Shown: piece by piece, positions 1 through 6,384 of the stretch | How positions within the stretch are numbered: position 1 is the stretch's first letter | Layout: each line of letters begins with the position of its first letter | The notes under the pieces: generated by a model | Told to the model about the DNA's origin: nothing | Databases searched by the model: none | Seen by the model: only the letters and a program-made list of their open reading frames with translations | Source of the DNA: Pseudomonadota bacterium | GTDB taxonomy: Bacteria > SZUA-182 > DTGQ01 | Assembly: GCA_030605265.1 (NCBI GenBank) | Contig: JAUWIR010000119.1 | Coordinates: forward strand, 1-9,766 | DNA: 9,766 nucleotides | Direction of reading: 5' to 3' | Position numbers and translations under genes: made by a program

Positions 1-1
1 T

Positions 2-595
2 CATACACTGGCTAAAAATAACTATATTGTACTTATCCCTGAAATTAGATATTCACAAGACATATGGCGTGAAGAAGACCCCATGGGCATGCATCTTCTC
101 CTCTATGGAAAGTCCCTTACCGGTGAACGATTAAAGGACCTTCTTCGTTGTGTAAGCTATCTGAAAAAAGTCGATCAGGTGGATCCTGATCGAATAGGCG
201 TAGTCGGCTGGTCTATGGGGGGAGGGTTGGCCCTTTATCTTTCCGCTATTGATCAACGAATAAACTGCTCTTATATCAGCTGTTATTTCGGGACCTATGA
301 GGGGACCATCATACCTGTCCGCCAAAGCACGGATAATTATATCCCCGGAATTAAAAATTTTGGGGAATTATATGATATTGCAGCCCTTATTGCCCCGCGT
401 CCCCTTCTTATCGAGCATGGAAAACCCGACAGAGAATTCCCTGTTGAAATTGCTAAAATGGCCTTTGAACATCTAAAAAACGCTTATTCAAAGCAAGGAG
501 CAGTGAATAAAACAAAAATGGTTATAAGAGAAGGGGGACATCGATTCTATGGAGATCAACTGCTCCCTTGGTTTAATCAATATTTTTATCAATAA
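2..595 (+). CDS. Alpha/beta hydrolase, 3' part (acetyl xylan esterase / dienelactone hydrolase-like)
   Basis: The frame is open from the left edge, so the true start lies outside the window; 197 residues are visible. The fold signature is clear. A strand-like segment (YIVLIPEIR) is followed by PMGMHLLLYGKSLTGER, then the nucleophile elbow GWSMGG with the catalytic Ser at about fragment residue 71. The acid Asp lies in HGKPDREFP (about 143) and the His in REGGHRFYG (about 180). The segments NYIPG and LYDIAALIAPRPLLIEHG resemble the acetyl xylan esterase/prolyl oligopeptidase-like branch (Abhydrolase_7 type). The likely reaction is hydrolysis of an ester or another small substrate; the substrate cannot be read from the sequence. 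All three triad residues are present, so the visible part looks functional. An internal ATG at 83 is not the real start, because coding similarity extends upstream of it. The next gene downstream is a pseudogene in the same direction. Confidence 0.85.
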   Translation, partial: HTLAKNNYIVLIPEIRYSQDIWREEDPMGMHLLLYGKSLTGERLKDLLRCVSYLKKVDQVDPDRIGVVGWSMGGGLALYLSAIDQRINCSYISCYFGTYEGTIIPVRQSTDNYIPGIKNFGELYDIAALIAPRPLLIEHGKPDREFPVEIAKMAFEHLKNAYSKQGAVNKTKMVIREGGHRFYGDQLLPWFNQYFYQ

Positions 596-649
596 AAATA
601 AGTTTGAAGGTAATTTTCAAAATAAACCTGGTTCAAAGGTTTAGGGCTG

Positions 650-1566
650 ATGGGTACAAATGGCAAAATCCGTTCTGAAGAAAATATCCTCTGGAGTTTT
701 GCTCCTCATGACATTTCCGTCATTCTGATGCTTCTTCATGAATTCCCGGAATATGTTCAGGCAAATGGCGGAGAATATTTACATTTACAAAAACAGATTG
801 CCGATGTTACCTTAACCTCTCTTGAGTTTCCCAGCGGAGTAAAAGCTCATATTTTTGTTAGCTGGCTCCACCCCTTTAAGGAGCAAAAGATGGCTGTCTT
901 TGATGATGTCACTCAAGAAAAGCTTTTTCTCTATCCTCACACCATTGAATGGAAAGAACGCCTTCCGGTTGCTAATAAGGCGAAAATCAATATTATTCCC
1001 TTTACCCTCCAGAGGAACCTCTTTTAGCCGAATGTCAACATTTTCTTGAAGCAATCAACCAGAATACTCCTCCTCGAACAGACGGTGAAGAAGGGCTCAG
1101 GGTGCTCAGGGTGCTCAGGGTGCTGCAAGCTTGTCAGGAATCTTTGAATTCTTCAGGAAAGCGTATAAGTTTATCCCGGGCCCCTTTTGCTTCATCAAGA
1201 AAGGAATAAAATTTTTTTGTCCATCCTACAGGAGTAATAGACCCTGACTGTACTATTGGGGAGGGGACCCAAATATGGCATTTTTCCCATATTCTTTCAA
1301 ACAGCTCTATTGGAAAAAATTGTCGAATCGGGCAAAATGTCATGATCGGTCCGGATTGTCGAGTAGGAAACAGTTGTAAAATTCAAAATAATGTATCCAT
1401 TTATAAAGGTGTCACGTTAGAGGATGAAGTATTTTGCGGTCCCTCAATGGTCTTCACTAATATTATCAACCCCAGGGCAGCCATACCCCGGATGAATCAA
1501 GTACGACAAACCCTGGTAAAAAAAGGGGCCACTATAGGGGCAAATGCAATGACTTTAGCCTTTTAG
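650..1566 (+). pseudogene. Decayed fusion: Gfo/Idh/MocA oxidoreductase C-terminal half plus hexapeptide N-acetyltransferase (WbpB/WbpD-like)
   Basis: Three reading pieces line up as one ancestral gene. Piece 1 (650-1027, frame 2) has GKIRSEENILWSFAPHDIS and GVKAHIFVSWLHPFKEQK, typical of the C-terminal half of UDP-GlcNAcA 3-dehydrogenase-type oxidoreductases (WbpB/WlbA). The N-terminal Rossmann half is absent. Near 995-1010 the frame shifts, and piece 2 (frame 1, to the TAA at 1207-1209) continues with EEPLLAECQHFLEAI and RTDGEEGLRVL, the usual end of that domain. In the same frame after this stop, piece 3 (1210-1566) reads FFVHPTGVIDPDCTIGEGT and the repeated I-G-x-N/x hexapeptides of a left-handed beta-helix acetyltransferase (WbpD type). 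It stops abruptly after GATIGANAM, before the usual last turns. In the active pathway these domains make di-N-acetylated uronic acid precursors for surface polysaccharide. The KEQK-to-MAVFDD join also looks shortened compared with relatives as I remember them. Four defects make function very unlikely. Confidence 0.8.
1095..1124 (+). repeat. 9-bp tandem repeat, three copies plus a partial
   Basis: GCTCAGGGT is repeated three times in direct contact (1095-1103, 1104-1112, 1113-1121) and followed by GCT. It encodes the repeated Leu-Arg-Val of the pseudogene's oxidoreductase domain. Relatives usually have about two such units as I remember them, so one copy may be a slippage expansion after the gene lost function. 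Confidence 0.85.
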
Positions 1567-1602
1567 AAATAAGCCCTAAACTCTTTAATCCTGAACCTTT
1601 GA

Positions 1603-1628
1603 ACCCGTGAATGGGTACCTATTTTTTT
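1603..1628 (+). terminator. Weak terminator-like stem with T-run
   Basis: ACCC (1603-1606) pairs with GGGT (1613-1616) around a short GTGAAT loop, and a run of seven T follows at 1622-1628. The stem is only 4-5 bp, so this is a weak candidate for ending transcription of the decayed gene upstream. Two copies of CAGGATT (1631-1637 and 1639-1645) follow it. Confidence 0.25.
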
Positions 1629-1681
1629 GGCAGGATTACAGGATTTAAAAATCTCTAATTTACTTAGATGAGCAAATAACC

Positions 1682-1710
1682 TTGACTTTTCTCATAGATT
1701 TGAGTAAATT
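1682..1710 (+). promoter_or_regulatory. Candidate sigma70 promoter for the SatD-family gene
   Basis: TTGACT (1682-1687) and TAAATT (1705-1710) are separated by exactly 17 bp, matching the -35/-10 layout with 5 of 6 and 4 of 6 consensus bases. Transcription would begin near 1717 and leave a leader of about 115 nt before the ATG at 1832. A second TATAAT lies at 1735-1740 but has no convincing -35 box. The region is very AT-rich, so chance matches are possible. Confidence 0.35.
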
Positions 1711-1831
1711 TCTTCTTCATAAACTTTTCAATTTTATAATAATAATTTGATTCAAAAATAACCTTATAACCATATGAAAAATAACATTTTAATGATTCAT
1801 GGTGCCTCAAAAAAAGGCATGAAGGTTTATT

Positions 1832-2470
1832 ATGAAAACGCCTTTTAAGACGAATAAGTACATTGGAATCATTGGCTATTTAACTGAGTCCGGCAATTCA
1901 CGAAATCGTGAGCAAAGCATTAGCCGACTCCGCGATTTATTTAACAAAATAAACGATTCCTTTCATGATTCTATCGAAATAAAATTTACCATGATCTCCA
2001 ATCTTAAATTTACGGGAGCAGTAAAACGGAATTTCTCCTTTCAGGATTTTTTGGCCCTTTATCAACAAGAGTATGGGAAAAATATTGGTACACATTTTGG
2101 AATTGGCTTAGGAGAACTTGGCCTTCAAGCCAAAAAACCCGGAGGATGTTTTTATGTAGCTTCAAAAGCATTGGCCCAAGCTAAGGAAAAAGGCGAATTT
2201 TTACTCTTTCATAATTTTGAAATGAATGAAGCACTCAATTCCTTATATTATTTCCTCCATGAAGTGGAGGAAAAATTCACTGATCGACAACGTCAAGTAA
2301 TTGAATTATATCGCGACAAAGAAGAAATTGTTACTGTAGCAAACAAATTGTATCTTTCCAAACAAGCGGTTGCTGATTCAATAAAAGCAGCAAAATTCCA
2401 AGTGTATAAAGAAGCATGGAAAGGAATACAGCAACTACTTCTTTTTGAAATAAAATCAAATATCTATTAA
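1832..2470 (+). CDS. SatD-family protein with C-terminal helix-turn-helix (divergent)
   Basis: The 212-residue product has the layout of SatD-family proteins. An N-terminal strand and turn (YIGIIGYLTES, 10-20) lead to NREQSISRLRDLFNKIN (25-41). A mixed core follows, then HFGIGLGELGL (88-98) and FYVASKALAQAKEKGEFLLF (107-126), which match the family's 'GIG-G...A..AL..AK' region. The last third, FTDRQRQVIELYRDKEE through LYLSKQAVADSIKAAKF (149-189), looks like a sigma70 region 4-type helix-turn-helix and may bind DNA. Relatives usually keep GD-I near residue 15 and a GDEFQG motif after the second strand. Here these read GYL and SNLKFTG, so the protein is divergent and may have lost part of its usual activity. 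The family's biochemical role is not well defined. The start ATG is preceded by GAAGG at a 7-nt spacing. No membrane segment is seen and no partner gene is adjacent. Confidence 0.7.
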   Translation: MKTPFKTNKYIGIIGYLTESGNSRNREQSISRLRDLFNKINDSFHDSIEIKFTMISNLKFTGAVKRNFSFQDFLALYQQEYGKNIGTHFGIGLGELGLQAKKPGGCFYVASKALAQAKEKGEFLLFHNFEMNEALNSLYYFLHEVEEKFTDRQRQVIELYRDKEEIVTVANKLYLSKQAVADSIKAAKFQVYKEAWKGIQQLLLFEIKSNIY

Positions 2471-2540
2471 ATAAAAAAAAGAAAAAAATTAAAAAGAAGA
2501 GAAGGTAATACAATAAATTATGGAATTTAACAAATTTTAT

Positions 2541-2569
2541 TTTACTTTATCTATAAAATTTTGTATAAT
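2541..2569 (+). promoter_or_regulatory. Candidate sigma70 promoter in gene-free region
   Basis: TTTACT (2541-2546) and a perfect TATAAT (2564-2569) are separated by 17 bp. No convincing protein gene follows; the next notable object is the GC-rich island near 2781-2912. The surrounding sequence is about 84% AT, which raises the chance of accidental -10 boxes, but the spacing and the perfect -10 are noteworthy. Confidence 0.35.
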
Positions 2570-2784
2570 AGCTCAAATTTTTTAATGTAAAAAAGCAATT
2601 TTGATTTTCTGAAAGAAAAAACTATAGTAATAAAAAGAATAATAGTAATCTCATATCTAGTTTTTTTAATAAAAAGCCGATTAAGGAAAAAGAATATTTA
2701 TTTCAACTCTTAATCTATGGAGTCTGGTGCTTAGCCTTCTGATCCCTCTCTTTTGGTGTAAAAACAAAACCAAAGGGATTTTAA

Positions 2785-2884
2785 AGCTGGCCCGACCGGT
2801 CAAGTTCCATGAAATGCCAGACTCAAAAAGAACCGGGCGCGGCATAAGGGAGTTGTCAGCAATCATGATGGTTCTTTGCCGGCT
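2785..2884 (+). ncRNA. GC-rich island with nested complementary arms, possible structured RNA
   Basis: Two nested pairings can be drawn. AGCTGGC (2785-2791) pairs with GCCGGCT (2878-2884) over 7 bp with one G-U. AAAGAACC (2827-2834) pairs perfectly with GGTTCTTT (2870-2877). The 3' arms abut, so the helices could stack coaxially. By my count 2781-2910 has about 53% GC, against about 16% for 2521-2640. A GTG-started frame of 62 codons (2727-2915) covers the island but resembles no family I know and has no good ribosome binding site. No known RNA class (SRP RNA, RNase P, tmRNA, 6S, common riboswitches) was recognised. It could equally be a fragment of a foreign gene. Confidence 0.2.
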
Positions 2885-3027
2885 GGAATCAAGTGGGGGG
2901 ATCAGGAGGAGCTAAAAAAAGGTTAAAGGGAAAAGTGAATAAGAGGAAGGTTAATTAATGGATTATCTTGTATCTGGGACATAAAGCAAGCAGTAAAAAA
3001 GCATTACACTTTTGTTGACTAAAAGAA

Positions 3028-3093
3028 GGGTATATGCTCGCTGGGTACTCTTTAAACAAAAACTAACTCTTTTCTAACTATGAACATATACCC
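3028..3093. repeat. 9-bp perfect inverted repeat downstream of the cytochrome gene
   Basis: GGGTATATG (3028-3036) and CATATACCC (3085-3093) are perfect inverted copies, 48 bp apart. They lie just past the stop codon of the minus-strand cytochrome. The long spacer and lack of a T-run argue against a simple intrinsic terminator. The rest of 2916-3123 shows nothing recognisable. Confidence 0.4.
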
Positions 3094-3123
3094 ATAAAAT
3101 TTAACAAATAGATTCTCTTCCTT

Positions 3124-3885
3124 TTACTTTCTCGCCTCTTTTTCAAAGATTAACTTTTCACTGTAATCTTCTTCATGACACCCTTCACAATCCGCCTTTT
3201 TGGCATCAAAATCAGTATGGCATTCCATACAAGACATTTCCACCTCACTGTGTAATTCCAACAACTCCCCATCTTCTCCTTCCAGAGCAAAATTGCTATG
3301 AGAAGAACCATGACAACCAGTACAATTTGATGCAGCAATTTGTTGATACCCTTCCTTGTGGCATATAAAGCAATCTTTTTTCATATCAGGCATAAATCCT
3401 TCCTCGCCATGAGCGATATTCCGATGACAGGGCATACATTGGTGTCTCATTCCCGCCTTTTTCATTATTTCAACGTGCTTTTGATGATCTACTTTGACTA
3501 TTTGATCCGGACGGTTCGCTCTATTGAGTTCATCTAATTGATGGCAACCTTCCCTTAAACAAACCACAGGTTGAGTGGCCTCAAGGTGATAATTTCCTGT
3601 AACATGATAGGCTAAAGAAAAAAGTCCGTTTATTTTTGCCTTCAAGAACCCTATAACTCCCGGTTTTGCATGGCACTTCATGCAATTTTTTATTTTAGGA
3701 TTAAAGGGCCCGTGTTTTGATAATTCCCATGTTCGACCCAGGGGTTTCATTTCATGACAGCTTGTACAAAACCATGCGGTACAGGTGAACTCTATTCCTG
3801 CAAAAAATAAAACACCTAAAAACCCTAACCCAATAAGCAATATGACTATTTTTTTCTTGTTTTTTCTTTTTTGCTGTTCAGACAT
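3124..3885 (-). CDS. NapC/NirT-type membrane-anchored cytochrome c with eight heme motifs
   Basis: The 253-residue product starts with a basic stretch (KRKNKKK) and one membrane segment (about 12-30) that should act as an uncleaved anchor, placing the rest in the periplasm. Seven canonical CxxCH motifs are at 40, 68, 150, 172, 188, 219 and 233. An eighth site is CLREGCH (109-115), a CX4CH variant known from some multiheme cytochromes. The first motif, CTSCHEMKP, with the following W-x-x-S-x-H and CMKCHAKPG, matches the NapC/NirT/NrfH domain that oxidises membrane quinol. The C-terminal half, rich in closely spaced CxxCH, resembles class III cytochromes. The likely role is electron transfer from menaquinol or ubiquinol to a periplasmic acceptor; the acceptor is unknown. 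AGGAGGT (3895-3901) lies 9 nt upstream of the ATG and fixes the start. It follows fumC on the same strand after about 500 bp, so it probably has its own promoter. Confidence 0.9.
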   Translation of the reverse strand: MSEQQKRKNKKKIVILLIGLGFLGVLFFAGIEFTCTAWFCTSCHEMKPLGRTWELSKHGPFNPKIKNCMKCHAKPGVIGFLKAKINGLFSLAYHVTGNYHLEATQPVVCLREGCHQLDELNRANRPDQIVKVDHQKHVEIMKKAGMRHQCMPCHRNIAHGEEGFMPDMKKDCFICHKEGYQQIAASNCTGCHGSSHSNFALEGEDGELLELHSEVEMSCMECHTDFDAKKADCEGCHEEDYSEKLIFEKEARK

Positions 3886-4028
3886 AGTATGACAACCTCC
3901 TACTCTCTCACTAACCTCTAAAAAAATAATAAATACAAAACGATGACGCCTGGATAAATGGTAATGCTTTTTAGTGAAAAAGAGAAAAGATTAAGCAGAG
4001 CAGAACAGAGCCTGAAATGTCACCATAA

Positions 4029-4090
4029 GGAGATAATACTTTTCACATCAAACCAATGTTAACGGAGATAATACTTTTCACACCAAACCA
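4029..4090. repeat. Two near-identical 27-bp direct repeats
   Basis: GGAGATAATACTTTTCAC followed by A[T/C]CAAACCA occurs at 4029-4055 and 4064-4090, identical at 26 of 27 positions and 35 bp apart start to start. The repeats lie between fumC and the cytochrome, 144-205 bp upstream of the cytochrome start. They could be paired protein-binding sites. Alternatively they could be a relic of an insertion-sequence end with multiple terminal repeats, as in the IS21 family. No transposase is nearby. Confidence 0.8.
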
Positions 4091-4109
4091 CCCCTAACCT
4101 TTTCTTATC

Positions 4110-4141
4110 AAGCCGAAGAAGAATTTGATAATCATCGGCTT
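4110..4141 (-). other. Imperfect stem-loop between fumC and the cytochrome gene
   Basis: AAGCCGA (4110-4116) pairs perfectly with TCGGCTT (4135-4141), and pairing continues inward by two pairs past an A-A mismatch. On the minus strand it lies about 250 bp after the fumC stop. No T-run follows, so it is not a classical terminator. A smaller stem, TCCATA/TATGGA (4369-4385), sits just after the fumC stop. Otherwise 3902-4394 shows no gene. Confidence 0.3.
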
Positions 4142-4394
4142 AAGTAATAAATATTTCCCTCTATTTTACACCTCCCCTTGAGATAAATTTTTACCATTAC
4201 ATCTTTTTCTTAAATTCCTATTATGAAAAAAGAGTAAGCAAGGGAAATGCCTGATGACAGATTAGGAAAAATTCTCTTTTCTATCAGAGCAGGCGCATAA
4301 TTTCAAGTTATGAAATGAAAGGATTGATAAGATAAAAAAATGAGAGGAATAAATTTTATGACAAAGGCTCCATACTTTTTATGGAAAAATAAGA

Positions 4395-5804
4395 CTATTT
4401 CTCTTTACTTTTTCTACCGGGATTAATCATTTTTGATGGATCTACCAGCTTCTCAAATTCTTCTTCCGTTAAATAAGCTAATTTTATCGCAGCTTCTTTT
4501 AAGGTTGTTGAATGTCCATGAGCAAATCCGGCGATTTTTGAGGCCTTATCATAACCGATAGAAGTATTTAAGGCAGTCACTAACATAAGGGAGTTTCTCA
4601 AGTTATACTCAATTTTTTCTTTATTAGGTGTAATACCTGTGACACAATTTTTGTTAAAGGAAAGTGCTGCATCTGCCAAAAGTCGAATAGATTGGAGAAG
4701 ATTATAAATTATTACCGGTTTATAGACATTAAGTTCAAAATTCCCTGAGGCCCCTGCTATGGCAATAGTAGTATCATTGCCCATCACTTGGCAAGCCGCC
4801 ATAGTCAATGCCTCACATTGCGTGGGATTGACCTTCCCCGGCATAATGGAACTGCCCGGTTCATTCTCCGGGAGCCGGATTTCACCAATTCCACAACGAG
4901 GACCGCTGGCCAGCCAACGAATATCATTAGCGATCTTCATAAGGATACAGGCTATTGTTTTCAATCCCCCACTCACCATTACCAGGGGATCGTGAGCAGC
5001 CAGAGCGGCAAACTTGTTTTTGGCACTCACAAAGGGAAATCCGGTTAAAGAAACAATTTCCTTGGCAGCCTCTTCAGCAAATCCTGACGGGGCATTTAAT
5101 CCTGTACCAACTGCAGTCCCTCCAATAGCTAATTCCGCTAGCAGTGGAAAACAGTTTTGTATAACCTTTAGACCTCCTTCAAGTTGTGATTCATACCCTG
5201 AAAATTCCTGCCCAAGTGTAAGAGGGGTGGCATCTTGTAAATGAGTCCTGCCAATTTTAATGATATGGGAAAACTCATGAGATTTCTCAGTAAAAGTTTC
5301 TTTAAGCTGAGTTAAAGCAGGCAGCAAATGCTTAAAAAGACGATCATACACGGCAATATGCATAGCCGTGGGAAAGGTATCATTTGTAGACTGGGATTTA
5401 TTGACATGATCATTGGGATGGACGGAACGTTTAGTGCCAATTTTTTCACCCAGAGCCTCATTGCAGCGATTGGCAATTACCTCATTAACATTCATATTGG
5501 TTTGTGTTCCACTGCCTGTTTGCCAAATCACCAAGGGGAAATGCTCATCAAATTTCCCTTTAATAATTTCATCACAAACCTTTTCAATGCATTCAGCAAT
5601 CTTTTCCTCTAAAACACCAAGACGAGCATTTACTCTGGCTGCGACTTTTTTTACTAACACATAGGCATAAATAAATTCCTTTGGAAACCTTTCACAACTG
5701 ATAGTAAAATTTTTCAAGGCCCGTTGTGTTTGCGCCCCGTAATATCGATCTACAGGGACCCGCACTTCACCCAAACTATCTTTTTCTATTCTGTATTCCA
5801 TCAT
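4395..5804 (-). CDS. fumC: Fumarate hydratase, class II
   Basis: This full-length class II fumarase (469 residues; the family is usually about 460-470) interconverts fumarate and L-malate in the cytoplasm, normally as an iron-free homotetramer. Clear family blocks are GSGTQTNMNVNEV (98-110), HPNDHVNKSQSTND (129-142), GRTHLQDATPLTLGQ (185-199) with the catalytic His188, and the superfamily signature GSSIMPGKVNP (317-327) in the mobile loop with the catalytic Ser (about 318). The N-terminal YRIEKDSLGEVRVPVDRYYGAQTQRAL is also typical. Aspartase, the closest relative, is less likely because the whole pattern follows FumC. Two consecutive ATG codons (5804 and 5801) are possible starts; AGGA about 8 nt before the first favours 5804. 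No residue loss or frame break was seen. The next gene on this strand is the eight-heme cytochrome. The upstream region carries palindromic repeats rather than another gene. Confidence 0.97.
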   Translation of the reverse strand: MMEYRIEKDSLGEVRVPVDRYYGAQTQRALKNFTISCERFPKEFIYAYVLVKKVAARVNARLGVLEEKIAECIEKVCDEIIKGKFDEHFPLVIWQTGSGTQTNMNVNEVIANRCNEALGEKIGTKRSVHPNDHVNKSQSTNDTFPTAMHIAVYDRLFKHLLPALTQLKETFTEKSHEFSHIIKIGRTHLQDATPLTLGQEFSGYESQLEGGLKVIQNCFPLLAELAIGGTAVGTGLNAPSGFAEEAAKEIVSLTGFPFVSAKNKFAALAAHDPLVMVSGGLKTIACILMKIANDIRWLASGPRCGIGEIRLPENEPGSSIMPGKVNPTQCEALTMAACQVMGNDTTIAIAGASGNFELNVYKPVIIYNLLQSIRLLADAALSFNKNCVTGITPNKEKIEYNLRNSLMLVTALNTSIGYDKASKIAGFAHGHSTTLKEAAIKLAYLTEEEFEKLVDPSKMINPGRKSKEK

Positions 5805-5824
5805 ACCCCTCTTCCTGTTAAGCC

Positions 5825-5912
5825 GTTAAGCTGATAAGCCAATTAACAACAGCTGTTAAGCTGTTTTTTTTCTTATCAGCTTATTAGCTGTCTTTATGAG
5901 TTGATAAGCTGC
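5825..5912. repeat. Cluster of palindromic AAGCTGATAAG-type repeats
   Basis: AAGCTGATAAG (5828-5838) and its exact inverse CTTATCAGCTT (5872-5882) form an 11-bp inverted repeat. Between them lies AACAGCTGTTAAGCTGTT with its own AACAGCTGTT palindrome. A further related copy, TTGATAAGCTGC, is at about 5901-5912. The cluster starts just upstream of fumC and could fold on either strand, as a REP-like dispersed element or a leader hairpin of the fumC transcript. Confidence 0.7.
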
Positions 5913-6068
5913 ATAAATAAAATGAGAATTCCTGTGCTTTCAAGTTGATGAAAGGTTATAAGTTAAGTCTACAGTAGTCACCATCCTTCATCCTTCTCTT
6001 TCTCTCCCTCTTCCTCGATTTCTTTGAATAAAATTTTCGATAAGAAAATAAGAATAAATTATTTTCTA

Positions 6069-6097
6069 TTGCCCTTCGTGAATAATCGTACTATAGT
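6069..6097 (+). promoter_or_regulatory. Candidate sigma70 promoter upstream of the DUF362 gene
   Basis: TTGCCC (6069-6074) and TATAGT (6092-6097) are separated by 17 bp. If used, transcription would start near 6104, giving a leader of about 280 nt that includes the inverted repeats at 6248-6316. No gene was found between 5805 and 6384. Confidence 0.35.
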
Positions 6098-6247
6098 GAT
6101 ATGACAATTTCGTAAAATCGGACAAGCCGAAACTAAAAAGTACTTCTTATTTTCACCCTATTACTTTTTACTATTGTATCAGTAATAAAAATTGTTGTCT
6201 TTCAATTCCTGCTCTTTTAAAATAAAATCATAAAATATGTTTTACTT

Positions 6248-6316
6248 ACCATGAAGAACATGAAGAGTATGAAAAAAATTTTATTCCTTCATGTGCTTCA
6301 CGCTCTTCACTGTGGT
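6248..6316. repeat. Imperfect inverted repeat with internal 9-nt TGAAG periodicity
   Basis: The left arm (6248-6273) begins ACCATGAAGAACATGAAG and contains three TGAA units 9 nt apart. The right arm (6286-6316) is roughly its inverse, ending in CTCTTCACTGTGGT. Allowing one 3-nt insertion, 17 of 22 core positions pair, plus the outer ACCA/TGGT. It looks like a long hairpin or a dispersed palindromic element. A separate 10-bp palindrome, AGGGTACCCT, follows at about 6326-6335. Confidence 0.65.
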
Positions 6317-6384
6317 AATAAAAAAGGGTACCCTGAAAAATCAAGGATGCCAAATATTTAAAAAAATTTAGAAAGGCTAAGCAA

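Noticed and set aside
581..600. TATTTTTA/TAAAAATA stem at the end of the hydrolase gene as a terminator
   Set aside because: It has no G-C pairs and no following T-run, so it is too weak to call.
1134..1343. Minus-strand frame of 69 codons
   Set aside because: It is antisense to the readable acetyltransferase and oxidoreductase remnants.
1342..1566. A free-standing small acetyltransferase starting at the ATG at 1342
   Set aside because: The beta-helix coding similarity begins well upstream (from about 1213) and the C-terminal turns are missing, so it is part of the pseudogene.
2681..2866. Minus-strand frame of 61 codons across the GC-rich island
   Set aside because: No family, no ribosome binding site, and no reason to prefer it over the plus reading or a non-coding interpretation.
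4021..4090. CRISPR array
   Set aside because: There are only two repeat copies, with an 8-bp gap between them, and no cas gene is seen.
4759..5664. Several plus-strand open frames of 76-94 codons inside fumC
   Set aside because: They are antisense to a full-length, well-conserved fumarase and resemble no protein family.
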